Shown piece after piece: positions 1-11,800 of a stretch of 64,000 nucleotides of DNA (the first letter of the stretch is position 1; each line of letters begins with the position of its first letter). The notes under the pieces were generated by a model that saw only the letters and a program-made list of their open reading frames with translations, was not told the DNA's origin and made no database searches. Source of the stretch: Pseudoips prasinana. Its lineage: Eukaryota > Arthropoda > Insecta > Lepidoptera > Nolidae. The translations under genes were made by a program, and so were the position numbers. The DNA lies in the NCBI GenBank assembly GCA_951640165.1, contig OX621236.1, forward strand, positions 31,922,948 to 31,986,947, given 5' to 3'.

Positions 1-46
1 CTAAAATTCGAGATATCGTAGTATAAATTGTTGGTGTCGAGATGAT

Positions 47-285
47 CGCACCCAAAAAACATCATCTTAATTTTATTGATCTACAAGTTCACAATTTTGT
101 AACTAGACGGCGTTAATATCGTTTCAGATCGCGGAACTTAATTGGCATATCGGTTAAAATTGAATCAATAGATGATCGCCTAAATCTCACCCAAAATATA
201 TGCACACATCTTAATTTTACCGCTTTACAAGTTTATATTTTTGTTAGTAGATGGCGTAATCATCGTTTTAGATCGCGCTATGGTT
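47..285. repeat. Imperfect direct repeat, two units of about 100-140 bp
   Basis: Both units contain GATGATCGC, then ACATC.TCTTAATTTTA, CTTTACAAGTT or CTACAAGTT, TAGA.GGCGT.AT and finally CGTTT.AGATCGCG. The second unit carries a small insertion near its start. No coding potential is visible. It looks like a local tandem duplication or part of a dispersed repeat. Confidence 0.55.
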
Positions 286-594
286 TCGTTCACAAAATGT
301 CGCAACCTAATCTAATGGGAGTTACATTTGTGATTAATGCATCGTTGATTATTATTTTACTTTATTTGACTTACTGAATATACTTAAGAACAATTGATAT
401 GTATTCTTTGATTTTTGCTTGATGATATCGGGTCCTTTTTGTAAATGACAGTAGCAAAGTAGTCTTTCATTTATTTCTTAGTAAGGTTATTTATATGTTA
501 GGTTTTATTCAATTTATATTGCTTATTTGTTTCAAAAATTATATTTTTTAGATTAAGCTAGAAGTCAGTAGTTACATTGGTCATCATTCAAAAT

Positions 595-625
595 TGTCGC
601 GGACAAAGTCGCGGGCACCAGCTAG
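595..625 (+). mobile_element. 3' tail of a Lep1-like Helitron
   Basis: GACAAAGTCGCGGGCACC followed by AGCTAGTAAT matches the 3' end of the longer element at 17020-17454 (GACAAAGTCGCGGGCACAGCTAG). Only the tail is recognisable here. Helitrons end in a GC-rich hairpin and CTRR. Confidence 0.5.
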
Positions 626-1194
626 TAATAAAATAAAGTTCAAAGTATTTTATTTCGGTAGCAACTAGATCTCCATGGTATTTAGCCCAACAGATAAAGA
701 AAAATGCAGCTCTCTGTCTTCTTTATTGACAGCTATAGTGCTGCGTGTCTATGTGTGGGTTAACAAAGCTAAAATCTACCAGCATTCTGGTAAATATCTA
801 CTGTATAAATTACAATTATTCTAAAAATAGAAAATGAAATAATTTAGCACAAAGAAAAGTGACTTCTCATTGTGGATTTCCGCGTGCAATTTTCTCTTTG
901 TTAATTCTCGGGATAAGTTTGTACAAAATTGTGTTGTTTTGTCATTGTTCGGATTTCCCGATACGAAGCAAGATCAAGTTGATGTCATGGCCCAGTTTCT
1001 ACGTACTATAATGGCGTCGTGTATTGCGCAATCGGAAGTAATATCTCTTTAGACAGCCGTGGAACATGCCAAATACTAAGACATGGTCTGTAACAAATAT
1101 GCCACTTAAATTAAGGTGTATTATGTTTGTTAGCTGGAAGTAGGAGTGACAACATTATATACGAGTTAACACACAGACTAGCGGCAGGCGAGTA

Positions 1195-1425
1195 TTTATA
1201 ATTGAACTTATATTGATCACAAACACAAAACACTCCCAGACTAAGTACAACTATATATGGGTCATTTAAATAGTTGTTATTATAATAGTTGAAATAAGTT
1301 GGATTGTGGTGATCAGACCGACCTAGGAGTAGACCCTGAAGTCGTGGGTTTGATCCCGTCCTAGAACAAATCTTTGTAGGATAATTATTATACAAAGATT
1401 TGTTGAGAACCCACGACTTCAGGCT
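1195..1425. repeat. SINE-like fragment ending in a nested hairpin
   Basis: At 1196-1270 the motif of a CCAGACT box and TATGGGTCA..AAATAG resembles the body of the SINE at 29965-30160. Bases 1335-1350 are the exact reverse complement of 1408-1423, and 1365-1378 of 1391-1404, giving two nested perfect stems. A GGTTTGATCCC string inside resembles a tRNA B box. It may be a SINE that suffered an inverted duplication. Confidence 0.5.
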
Positions 1426-2226
1426 TAACAGTCAGGGACACTAATCATTAGAACAACAGGTGAAGTAGTCAAGTCACTAATGTTACAGACGAATTAACAC
1501 AACCGAAAGGTATCGTACTATATGGAACCAACACAACTGGTAAAGGGTGCTATATGTCAAAAGTGAAAATGATAATTTGAATAATGAATACAAGACGGTA
1601 GAGCTTTACTTACATTTTTGTGATATATACTTATTATACAGGGTGTTTACTTAGTCGCTGATAAGCCTGAAATCATGTGATCTACTGCTGATATATAATG
1701 GTAATACATAGGTATGCCAGACTTTGTAATATCTATTTCAGTATCTTGTATACTTACTTTGGAATGCAACAATGAAAAACGAAAAAAACGTATGTTCATG
1801 CAGGATTATTCTACTATTAATAGATCACCAGGCTTAGAGATTTTACGAGATGTAGTAAACGCCCCCTATACCAATTAATTGGCTACATATTGTGGAAGTT
1901 AGATGTAAGAGGGAGAGTGCTTGAAATTAGCCGATAATAATGCCGGTATGTATCGTTGGGAATATATAGACAAATAACGAAATGCAAGCCGCGTTCGGTT
2001 AACACTTTGCCGCTGGAAGATTTCATCTAAAACTTAAAGAAATAGAGAGGGGCAATATAATTAAGTGTTATGTAGTATTTAGGTGCTTTAAAATGGTATG
2101 CTTACTTGTAGCGAGTTGCGGAAGGCATGCAAGGAAAATAATAGTTATGTTAGTGAGATTAGCCATTTTACACGAAGACAGAAATATATCGTCTGGCATT
2201 GTTTTCGTCCATGTTACAGATCTTAC

Positions 2227-2843
2227 CTGAACTTTATATCGACATCTGGCGGCAAGAACTGATACCTCTTCATATGATGTGGCACTGTAGAATCCTGGCA
2301 CTCCGCCAATAGAGCTGTGAGCGGTATATTCAAATATCCTAGTAAAATCTCTTCCTTATCCCCAGCGACTGTTGCCCAAACATTAATGTTTAAATATTTA
2401 TGGTTTTCGTTTAGCTTAAATTCGGTTTCTTCGTCAAAGGGGATTATAGGTTTTAGAGGAGTATGTTTGGTCCAGAACATTTGGCATATTTCAACGTGTT
2501 CAGTTTGTCTTGGACCCCCAGTTTCAAATACTTGTTCTTCGTCATCTGGATTGTTCTCCGGGATTTTACATTCGGAGGAGTCTGTTCTAATGATTGGTAT
2601 GTCAGGGTGCTTTGTTTTGCTAATTCCTGCACCCTGTCTCAAAGGCGTGCTTGCGCCGGAGGCTGGTGGTGTACTGCCGGCAGAACTATCGGAAGACTTA
2701 TTTTCTACTGAACAGCGTCTCTTGCGCAGCCCAAAGTTTCCGGAAGCTTGTTCGGTTTGCTTCGAAGGCCGCTCTGTCTTTTTTGTTTGTGCTTCAGTCT
2801 CGTTTTGTGGTTCTGCTGTTTTTGCTGGGCTGGACTCTGCATC
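2227..2843 (-). CDS. PDZD8: PDZD8 exon 8: low-complexity region and C2-like segment
   Basis: The exon encodes 205 residues plus two bases. The first ~80 residues are polar and low in complexity, rich in S, K, T, E and Q, with [12 protein letters not shown]. After ~20 acidic residues comes a folded part with [21 protein letters not shown] and [15 protein letters not shown]. In the human protein the matching region has RYLNIALW and CLGHVSLKLEDVALGC. The acceptor is TTATCTCTAG before 2843 and the donor is TTCAG|GTAAGA after 2227, ending in phase 2. The next exon, expected to carry the C1 zinc finger, was not found in 1-2226. Confidence 0.87.
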
Positions 2844-5800
2844 CTAGAGATAACGATGTTAATTAAATATGGTTGATAAAAAAGTCGTGACAATAAGGCC
2901 AATTTAAAAAGAAACTTTACTGTCTATTACCCCAGCCTTAGCTGATGGTAAGATCAGGCGGTTTCAGATTGAATGGGAAATTTATATTCACAAATGTTTA
3001 AAAAAAAATGTGGATATGTGTATTTCAGAACCAGGGCTCAAACCTAAAATACACATATAGATGTACATTGTACAGTTAGATTATTATAATTCTGGTAGCT
3101 AGCCCGAAGGATCATAAAATACAAACACCAAAAATATCTTTTAAAATGCTTAATTCTAGCGCATGATGATAAAGTCCATGTTGTTATATACTTACACTTA
3201 TATTACTTTTCGAGGCAGCAGCCCTCATCCCCTGCAGCCGTACCCCCTCCATGACTTCAGACACTCTTCTGAATGAGAAGTTGGGCTTTATTCGCTTCGT
3301 CTCATTGACATCTTCTCTCCTAGTAGCTGACCCGCTGCCACCGCGACGGACTCGCACGGTTACTGCCCGCCTTTCCACCAGACGGAGCAGTTTGCCCACC
3401 TGAAGGATATTGTAGCATTTTGAGTACTACATATGCGTTTTAACTTAATTTAAATGAGTAAACAAGTTAGAATTAGAATAGAATATTGTTTTGGCAATTG
3501 GTGCTTCGAGCCGGATTATATTTAAATGAAGTTTTTTTCTATTGGAATGAATGAAGTACTGTATATGTATACGGTTCAGTTCAAATCATCAGTGCATAAA
3601 GCTTCATATCATATTGTATCTTAAATAACGGGAATTTTCATAATCATAGGTATATTATTATGTTCTATTATATGTACTGCAACTTATCCAGTTTACTTTA
3701 TCGTATGAGCAGTGGTTATTTATACCCTAGTGTCTGACTACAATCCGCGCCCTCGGGACCACGGGGCGCTCAGAAATTGAACCACTTTGGCGGTCACCTA
3801 GAGGCTTACCTTCGATTCTTTTTTCAACTGAGTAATGATAAAGGTCCGGAATTTTAAAATAATATTTGGTTTAGGTAGGAGAATAATATACGTGATCCCG
3901 ACACAAAAATTCACAGAAAAATAGCTTTGCTCCTTTTTTAAGTACAGGAAATGGATTTATAAAATAGTAAAGGATTTACTACTAAGTGTTAAGTCTCATG
4001 ATTGTAACATATTTAAACTTCAAGGTTTTAAACTATTGGTGTTTCTTAAAAAGATAAAAGTCTTCATGTTTTCGAGACTTTTATCTTTTTTTATTTAATT
4101 TAATATTTGTTCCTAAAATCGACCATTACAACCTTGCCATTGCAAAACAAAATGAAATATATTTTGAAAATTACATTCATTTTAAGTACAGACGCCAGCA
4201 CATCAAGCTAATCTGTCAAATTTCCCCAATTAAAAGTGAACCTTATGCTTTTGTGATAAAGTTGAAAATCATTAAAAGAAATTTGACAGATTGGGATAGC
4301 TGGATGTGCTGGCGTCTGCGTCTGTACAATATGGCACTAATTACTAAGAACCGAGAATTTTATTAGAAAAAAGTTAGAATAGCTTTGATATACCTGCGCA
4401 ACATTATTAACGGGCTTGTTATCTATAGCCAGAACAACGTCGTCTCGTCTCAGGTCAGCGCGGTACGCTGGAGACATTGGTACAACAGTATCCACGAGCA
4501 CCGCACCAACTCCTTGGCAACAGACCAGACCTAGTGGTCCAGATACGGCTGGAAGGACCACATCCAGGACTAGCACTCCTCGCCGGAGGGATACCTGTAA
4601 AATCGTGTTAAGAATAGATTAAAGATATAATGGAATAAGGAAAACTATTATCTTATATCAATATCTATAGCCAATTTTAGTATAGAAAAATCTCGTCACC
4701 TTAAGTAAAAAAAGTATTCCAGGCAATACAGGAATACAATAAAATACAAAACTCTTTGTTGTACACCAGAATTAAAAATTAATTATAAAAACATTTTAAT
4801 ATTTATAAATTATAATTATGTACAAACTGCGGTCTTATCGCTAGTTGCAATTTCTTGCAGACAACCTTGGGATTTATTTCCCTTGTGTGGAAGCTGCCTA
4901 AAAATACGTTTGTTAACAACTGAGGTTAAAAATATTCCTTTCAAAATTAAGTCTCACTTCAACATGCTGTTAAGCTAACTCACTTTATATGAATCCAACA
5001 ATCTCTTTTATATATCACGCATGTCAATTTTCGACCAGAATTTCTGTTGTAAAGGCAATAGAGTACCTACTCCATAATTTATATGTTATTTATGTTCGTG
5101 ATAATACTCAACTAAGGCCACGAAATAATTAGGCAATTTAGATTTATCGTTTCCTTAACAAATAATAAAATAAAAAAGGATTTTATTCACGTAGACTTTA
5201 AAAAAGCGCTTGTAAATAGTCAGAACATGTTTGTAGTAATATAGTTGTATACATTATTATTTCTAGTAACATAGATATTTAGGTACACATTGTATGAAAA
5301 CATTTATAAAATTTATTTTATTATAGCAATGATATTTAGCTAGCTTGTATCAAGTTATTGTCAAGAGATTATGTTTAATTATCTAGTTTAAGTTTAGTAT
5401 AATGTAACTAAAGATATCGGTAGTTGCCTAAGAATGAATTTCAATATTCTGAGAGTTCTAATTTCACACAGGTCTTATTTCTTTCAGGGGGTTGGTTAAG
5501 ACGGCTTAGAAAGATGCCTGTTGATTTTCAATGAACAAATAACGCCATTTCATATTATACCGCACCTCATCCAATTTTTGTTTAATTGCACGCGGTAGTA
5601 GATAATAGCTAAGATAAACTGCTGTGACAAACGGACCAACAGGCAAAGACTGTCGCACTATAAGGGTTTGATTTAAAAGTGGGTCATGGACCTTTTGCTT
5701 TAAACGAATTTATAAAATTTAATAGCTATGTTTTTAAGTACGCTCTGTGTTCTATTGTCAATTCATACCCAAGTTCTGTTTAGAGATTAGGTATCAGTTT

Positions 5801-8800
5801 GAGTTAAGTTTAATATAATATTTATTACATTATATTCCGATTAAATCCAAAAGATTTGGGCGTGGCGGACTATCCCGACTTGTAGTTATACTAATCCAGG
5901 GGTAAGGCTTCGGTCTACTGCAGCTACAAAACGTGCACTAGTCATGCTGTTAGAAGCTCGTCTTTAGTGGACTAATCAGTATCTTATTCGTTTAACTATA
6001 ATTTATCTCACCCATCCATGTGAGTCTACAGCTAAGGCTGCGCGCAGAGTCGCTGGGCCACCCGACCACTGTAGCCGCGACACCTCCATCAAGCGGACAG
6101 TTAGGCGCCCATTTGGAGTGGGCCCTTCATCACCTTCAGTGCTGCCCGGATCCGATTTTGGAAAGAATGGTTTGTAACTGTGGAAAATAATATAATGATA
6201 TTATCAATTAATAAGATATTTCAAATTGCATAACCTTCTGCATGCGGATCAGTTCGGATTTACAAAAGGGCGATCAACCACTGATGCTGGAGTAGCTTTA
6301 ATAAATCACATATTTGATGCCTGGGAGAGATCACAGAACGCTATTGGGGTTTTCTGTGACCTCTCCAAGGCGTTCGATTGCGTAGACCACGAAACACTTT
6401 TGGTAAAACTTCATCACTATGGAGTGCGCAGTGAGGCTCTTCATTTATACTATGTTCCTACCTAAACAGTCGACAGCAATGCGTGGACGTAGGTGGCGAA
6501 AGATCTCCGAATGTTTTTGTGAAAATGGGTGTGCCACAAGGTTCTATACTGGGCCCTTTCTTATTCCTTGTCTATATAAATGACTTGCCATACTATTTGG
6601 AAAATATATGCGACGTCGTTTTATTCGCAGACGATACGTCTTTAATATTTAAAGTGGACAGAAATAAAGATAGCTTCGACGATATAAATAATGCGCTTAC
6701 TTTAGCTACAAAATGGTTCACAGTAAATAATCTCGTTTTGAATTCTAACAAAACAAAATGTCTGAAATTTACCACGCCAAATGTTAGAGATTTGGGTCCA
6801 AATATTGTCATCAACGGTGATATATTACACACTGTAGAATCTACTGTATTTCTCGGTATTACCTTGGACAAGAAGTTACAGTGGGGTGCTCATATTGCTT
6901 GTCTGGCTAGTAAATTAAGCTCCGCAGCCTATGCCGTGAGGAAAGTTAGGCAACTCACGGATGTTGAGACCTCCAGATTAGTGTATTTTAGCTATTTTCA
7001 TAGTCTTATGTCATACGGTATACTTTGTGGGGGAAAGCTGCTGATATACAAACGATATTCATCCTCCAGAAGAGAGCAGTTCGAGCTATATATAAACTCG
7101 GCACTCGGACCTCTCTTAGGGAAATTTTCAAGGACATAGACATCTTAACTGTCGCATACATCTATGCCAATATATTGCAAGTTCGAAAAAGCTTGCACTT
7201 GTTCGAAAAGAGAAGTGATGTGCACCAAAAGAACACACGCAATAAACACAAACTGTGTTCAAATTCTCACCGTCTACACAGGGTGCACGGATCCTTTGTG
7301 GGGCTAGGTGTACGCTTTTATAATAAAATACCCATCGACCTGCTTCACTTGCCGTATGATAAATTTAAACTGACTATCAAGCATATTTTAACAAAAAAGG
7401 CTTACTACTCCGTTAATGATTATTTGAATGATAACGACGCTTGGTGTTTACCAAACCGAATATAACAAAATTATAATATTGACATTTTGTGACATTTAAC
7501 ATTAATATTTATTATAGTAAATTACTTGGACTTTTTTAATGGATGTTTTTAATTTTTATTGCATTTGTGATATTCTGTATATATATATTATGTTATCTAC
7601 CTACCTATCTTCTATTTTAAGTTTTAATTTATTTGCTGTATTATGTATAATTTTAATTATTGACGTGCATAAGTGTACCATGTGTGCCATGTGTGCAATA
7701 AATATTTCTGATTTCTGATATAATATAATATCCTGGGACATTATTGACACACGGCTATCTGATCCCAAACTAAGCAGAGCTTGTACTATGGAGAGCAGAT
7801 CTTCTGTTAATACATACTTATTTAGATAATTGTAATGAATCTAATTTATATGCATAAATATAAAGACTCCTTCTGTAAACTCATAATATAAATACTAGAT
7901 ATAAGCACAACTTTGTGTTACATACCACCCGTCTCCACAAAGTAAGTAACTCTTTTATGGGGCAATGTATAAGATTCTATAACAAACTTCCCAGTGATAT
8001 CCGAGAAATTTCTATGAATAAGTTTAAAAGAATTATAAAAGCCAAATTGTGTAGCAGGGCTTACTACAACACTTCTGATTATTTAAGTGATAAAACAGCT
8101 TGGGATTGAGTCGCTCTAAATTAACTCATTTGAATACAATGGAACTTTATGTAAGAAATAAATATTTAAAAAAAGGATTCCTACGGAATTTTCTGGTAGT
8201 GTTTCTCAGTAGCTGCCACGTCATGCACTGCACGGTAGGGTAAAAAAAAATTGACGATTCCACACAAATGTTATATTTTAACGGAATAAATGACTTTTTG
8301 AATTCAGACTCAGGAGAAACAGTTCATGCACACGAATATCTGTCCTAGGTGGGAATCGAACCCACGACCTGCGGCACGATAGGCCAACTACGCCAAGGGT
8401 TATTGTAAAACTTGTCGGATTTAGCAGACAGTGATAGGCCAATTTTTTCTTCGGATACATATTTTGGGACAAATTTTAGCAAAGATGATTTCTAGTCATC
8501 GAATAAGAGTTGGTATGGATCATTTTATGTACTTACGTGTACTTACACCACGTAATACACACTACTACTCCTCCTCTTAAAATTTTGTCTTTTACTGTGC
8601 AACGACAAACAGCTACCATATAATTTGACAAATTATGCCACCTTTGCTTTTCTGACATATTCCACAATTAACGAAGCAAGTCTCGTTGTAACCCACTCTT
8701 GAAATCTTCATACTTTAGGTTATGTTGAAACTTAAAAATTCTGCTAAACTCCCTGTATCTTGCAATTTGGCAGAATTTTTGTCTATGCTACCGCTTGCAA

Positions 8801-11800
8801 GACAATCTTTGTCTTTGTGGTGTTATGACGTTACCGCTCGACTGAAGTGAATAAAGCTTAGAAAGTTAGCGCAAAACTCACCGTATTTTATAATTTGGCA
8901 GGGTATGCCTCTGTGCCACCGCTCTTCTGATATGTCCTGCGACTAATGAAGCTAGTCGCGGTTTAATTTGTCTCCCCTGGAATCTGCCTCGAACTCGAAG
9001 TTCTAACTTAGGCTGTGTTTCAAACGCGAGCGCCCAGTGAGTGTAAGGCGTGCGGCGGAACATTACTCGTACGTTGCCGCTTAAGCTCTCCACTGAAAAG
9101 CATAAAGATTAATAAGATAAGATATAACCTAACCGTTAGAAAACTCCAAAATAATTTTGGAAAAGTACTGATAATCTTACACTGCTGCACCGATATTGAC
9201 TAAACATAGCTAAGAACTACCGCAAGGAAACTGGCTCAAATGAAAAATACCGCGTCGAAATCCGTCCATCTGTTTGAGAGCTATGATGCCACAAAGAAAC
9301 ACACACACAGACAGACAGATATCGACGTCAAATTTATAACACCTCTCTTTTTGCGTCGAGGGTTAAAACGACTGGCGAATCGAGGGTTTATTGCTATTGC
9401 GTTGCGTATAAATAGTTACTAAATCGGTTAATATTATAGACCACATAACTAAGATTGCAAGATAACGATTCTGTATGGATAAAAAAATAGGTATATACTG
9501 GCAGGAGGACGGATGAATTAAGTTACACTGTTACAGTTAGAGCGATTTCGTTTTATTATTTTCGTATAGAACCGTTAAAAATGGTGTACGAGTATCTGCG
9601 CATTTTATGTTCTACATTCAAGTTTAACGTATCTAAACAGTCATTTGCAGTACCAACCAAAGAAGAATTTAATAATATTTAATTAATAACTAACGAGAAA
9701 GATATTAAGGCCTTCACTGAAGCCTGGGATATGTTTAATATATGTACATATAAAGCCCATAATATCCTTAGGCAAACTAATATCACGAAAATAGGACGGT
9801 CTGTATACTATACCAATATATATAAATTCATACGTCCGGACAACTGAATTATGAAGCTGGTCTAGGGCGTGTGTATGTTGTAGATACATACATATTATGT
9901 TGAAATATAGAATAAATAACATACGACTTAAATTATACCAATGGGAAATTAACATGATTACGTTTATGCCTTTTAGCTTTTGTTTATCGTACAGACCCTA
10001 CATCACATCAAGCTACACCAATATGTTAAATTTCCCCAATTGAAAGTGAACCTTATGCTTATGTGATAAAGTTGAAAATCTATGACATAAATTTGACAGA
10101 TTGGGGTAGCTCGATGTGCTGGCGTCTGTACATTGTGGAGAGGGGAATTCAGTTAAAAACTTTCCGGTGAAATTTAAAGACCTACACGAGCTGAAGTAAG
10201 ACCCTGATTATTTGTTTCAGGGCTAATCCCGCCTACACGCGACCCTTCTAAGCCAGGATCATGCCTCAGATGTATTTAGAGTTAGTTATTTAGTAAATTT
10301 CATTGTGAAGGGTTTTTGAATATTAAAATGAAAAGAATTTAAATTATAAATCTGCGTCTGTACCTAATAACGGCATATGTAATACAACATTGACGATACG
10401 ATACCAAGCAAAACACACATAAAACATACCTACCAGTAATAGATATGTTAGCGATCTTCCCCAAAAGCATTACAGCGTCTACGTCTATCCGGAAGTTGCC
10501 GTCGTAAGCCAGGTCAAAGTTCAGGTCTAGAGACCGGAGTCTCGCCCCATCTTCTTCCAACTCTCCGGTTAAGAGACGTAGGTTCGTGATGCTGGGGAAC
10601 TCTGAACCCACTTCTAAGGAGCGAAGCTGATGAACAAAATGTGTAATTATAGTCTCTTATTAGTTACGTAGTTTGTACAAACTTGTAAAAAGATAAAATA
10701 TGCAATTTCACGCTGCTCCCTGCTTGAGTATTGCACACTGGCCTTATACCTTTATACAACATGTAACATAATTAACGCACACCCTCAAACACCCCAATTA
10801 GAATATTACCTATGTTGTAATCAAAATAAATACACTGAATTTTTTATTTAACATGTATATGCATTGTTATTTACTAAATTAGTTTCTTGGAATAAAGTTT
10901 ATTTTTCTTTATTTTGTATTGAATGATGGAATTTGTATGAATACAAATAAAACTGCGATTTTAAAAGTCTTATTACTTTAACTTACGTTCTATTTCAATT
11001 TGTTTTGACTGTACTATTATTGTTATATGACAATAATTTTCGTAGTATTAATTATTTTGGAATAAAAAATTACCTATATTAAAAATGATATTTAATAAAT
11101 CGATTCATTAAACGATTCTGAATAAACTATTTTCAGGGTGTGCGTTATTTAAGTTGCATGTATTATATATATGTACATATTCATATATAAACGATTACTG
11201 GACAGCAATCTGGTACCTTATTATACTTTGGATAGCTGAACAGTTGTATATGATTTTGGAATTTCTGCAGAATTTAGTAAAAAAATCTACCCAAAATCAA
11301 AATCAAATACAGAGATCTGATTTCAAAATTATACTATTCTCATAAGCTTTTTTTATTTTTATAAGGTGTATGCCGCAGATATCTTAACAAAATATAAAAT
11401 TTCAAATTACTTGAAAATTATTGACATTAGCACAGGGGTCATATGGGGTCATTTGGTTATCATTTCACGTTCAACAAACCCCTCTTACAGTCCCGCAAAC
11501 TTTTCTGACCCGGTGGCAGCGTCGCTGTTATCGCATTTAGTGTTGCTAGTAAATATTTTTTGCAATAAAGTGGGTAAAAATAATATGCACATTGTAACGT
11601 AAATGTTACTTCACTAAAAAGCAAACAAATACTGTCATTACTAATCTTTATAACATCTTTATATTTTTATACAATAATTATGATCATTTACATAAAATGT
11701 ATGCTAAGTGTACTCTAACGGAGATGCTCCAGGTATTATTATGTGACCGGAATGGTTTAATTCAGAAGTCATTTCATCATCATCGCAATCACTGCTTTCA

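Larger units (their letters stand above)
1..2226 (-). other. PDZD8 intron 8 (left part), no exon seen
   Basis: Nothing here reads as a C1 domain (the expected HxF...CxxC pattern) on the minus strand. Recognisable contents are an imperfect direct repeat at 47-285, a Helitron tail at 595-625, a SINE-like stretch with a long hairpin at about 1195-1425, and at 1640-1670 a CAGGGTGTTTAC block that recurs at about 61436. The rest is AT-rich and unremarkable. Confidence 0.6.

Noticed and set aside
1..2226. Search for the PDZD8 C1-domain exon
   Set aside because: No minus-strand frame shows the HxF and CxxC pattern, and no compatible phase-2 acceptor with homology was found. The remaining exons are assumed to lie outside the window.
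2068..2301. Minus-strand ORF ending in SKHTILKHLNTT
   Set aside because: It runs through the exon 8 donor into intron 8 in a frame different from the protein. The good donor at 2226 and the C2 homology fix the true frame.
2317..2847. Plus-strand ORFs over exon 8 (176, 82 and 71 codons)
   Set aside because: They are shadows of the coding exon on the opposite strand.
5519..5710. Stop-free minus-strand stretch of about 65 codons in intron 5
   Set aside because: It does not resemble PDZD8 or any family I recognise, has no convincing splice pair in phase, and a stretch of this length is common by chance here.
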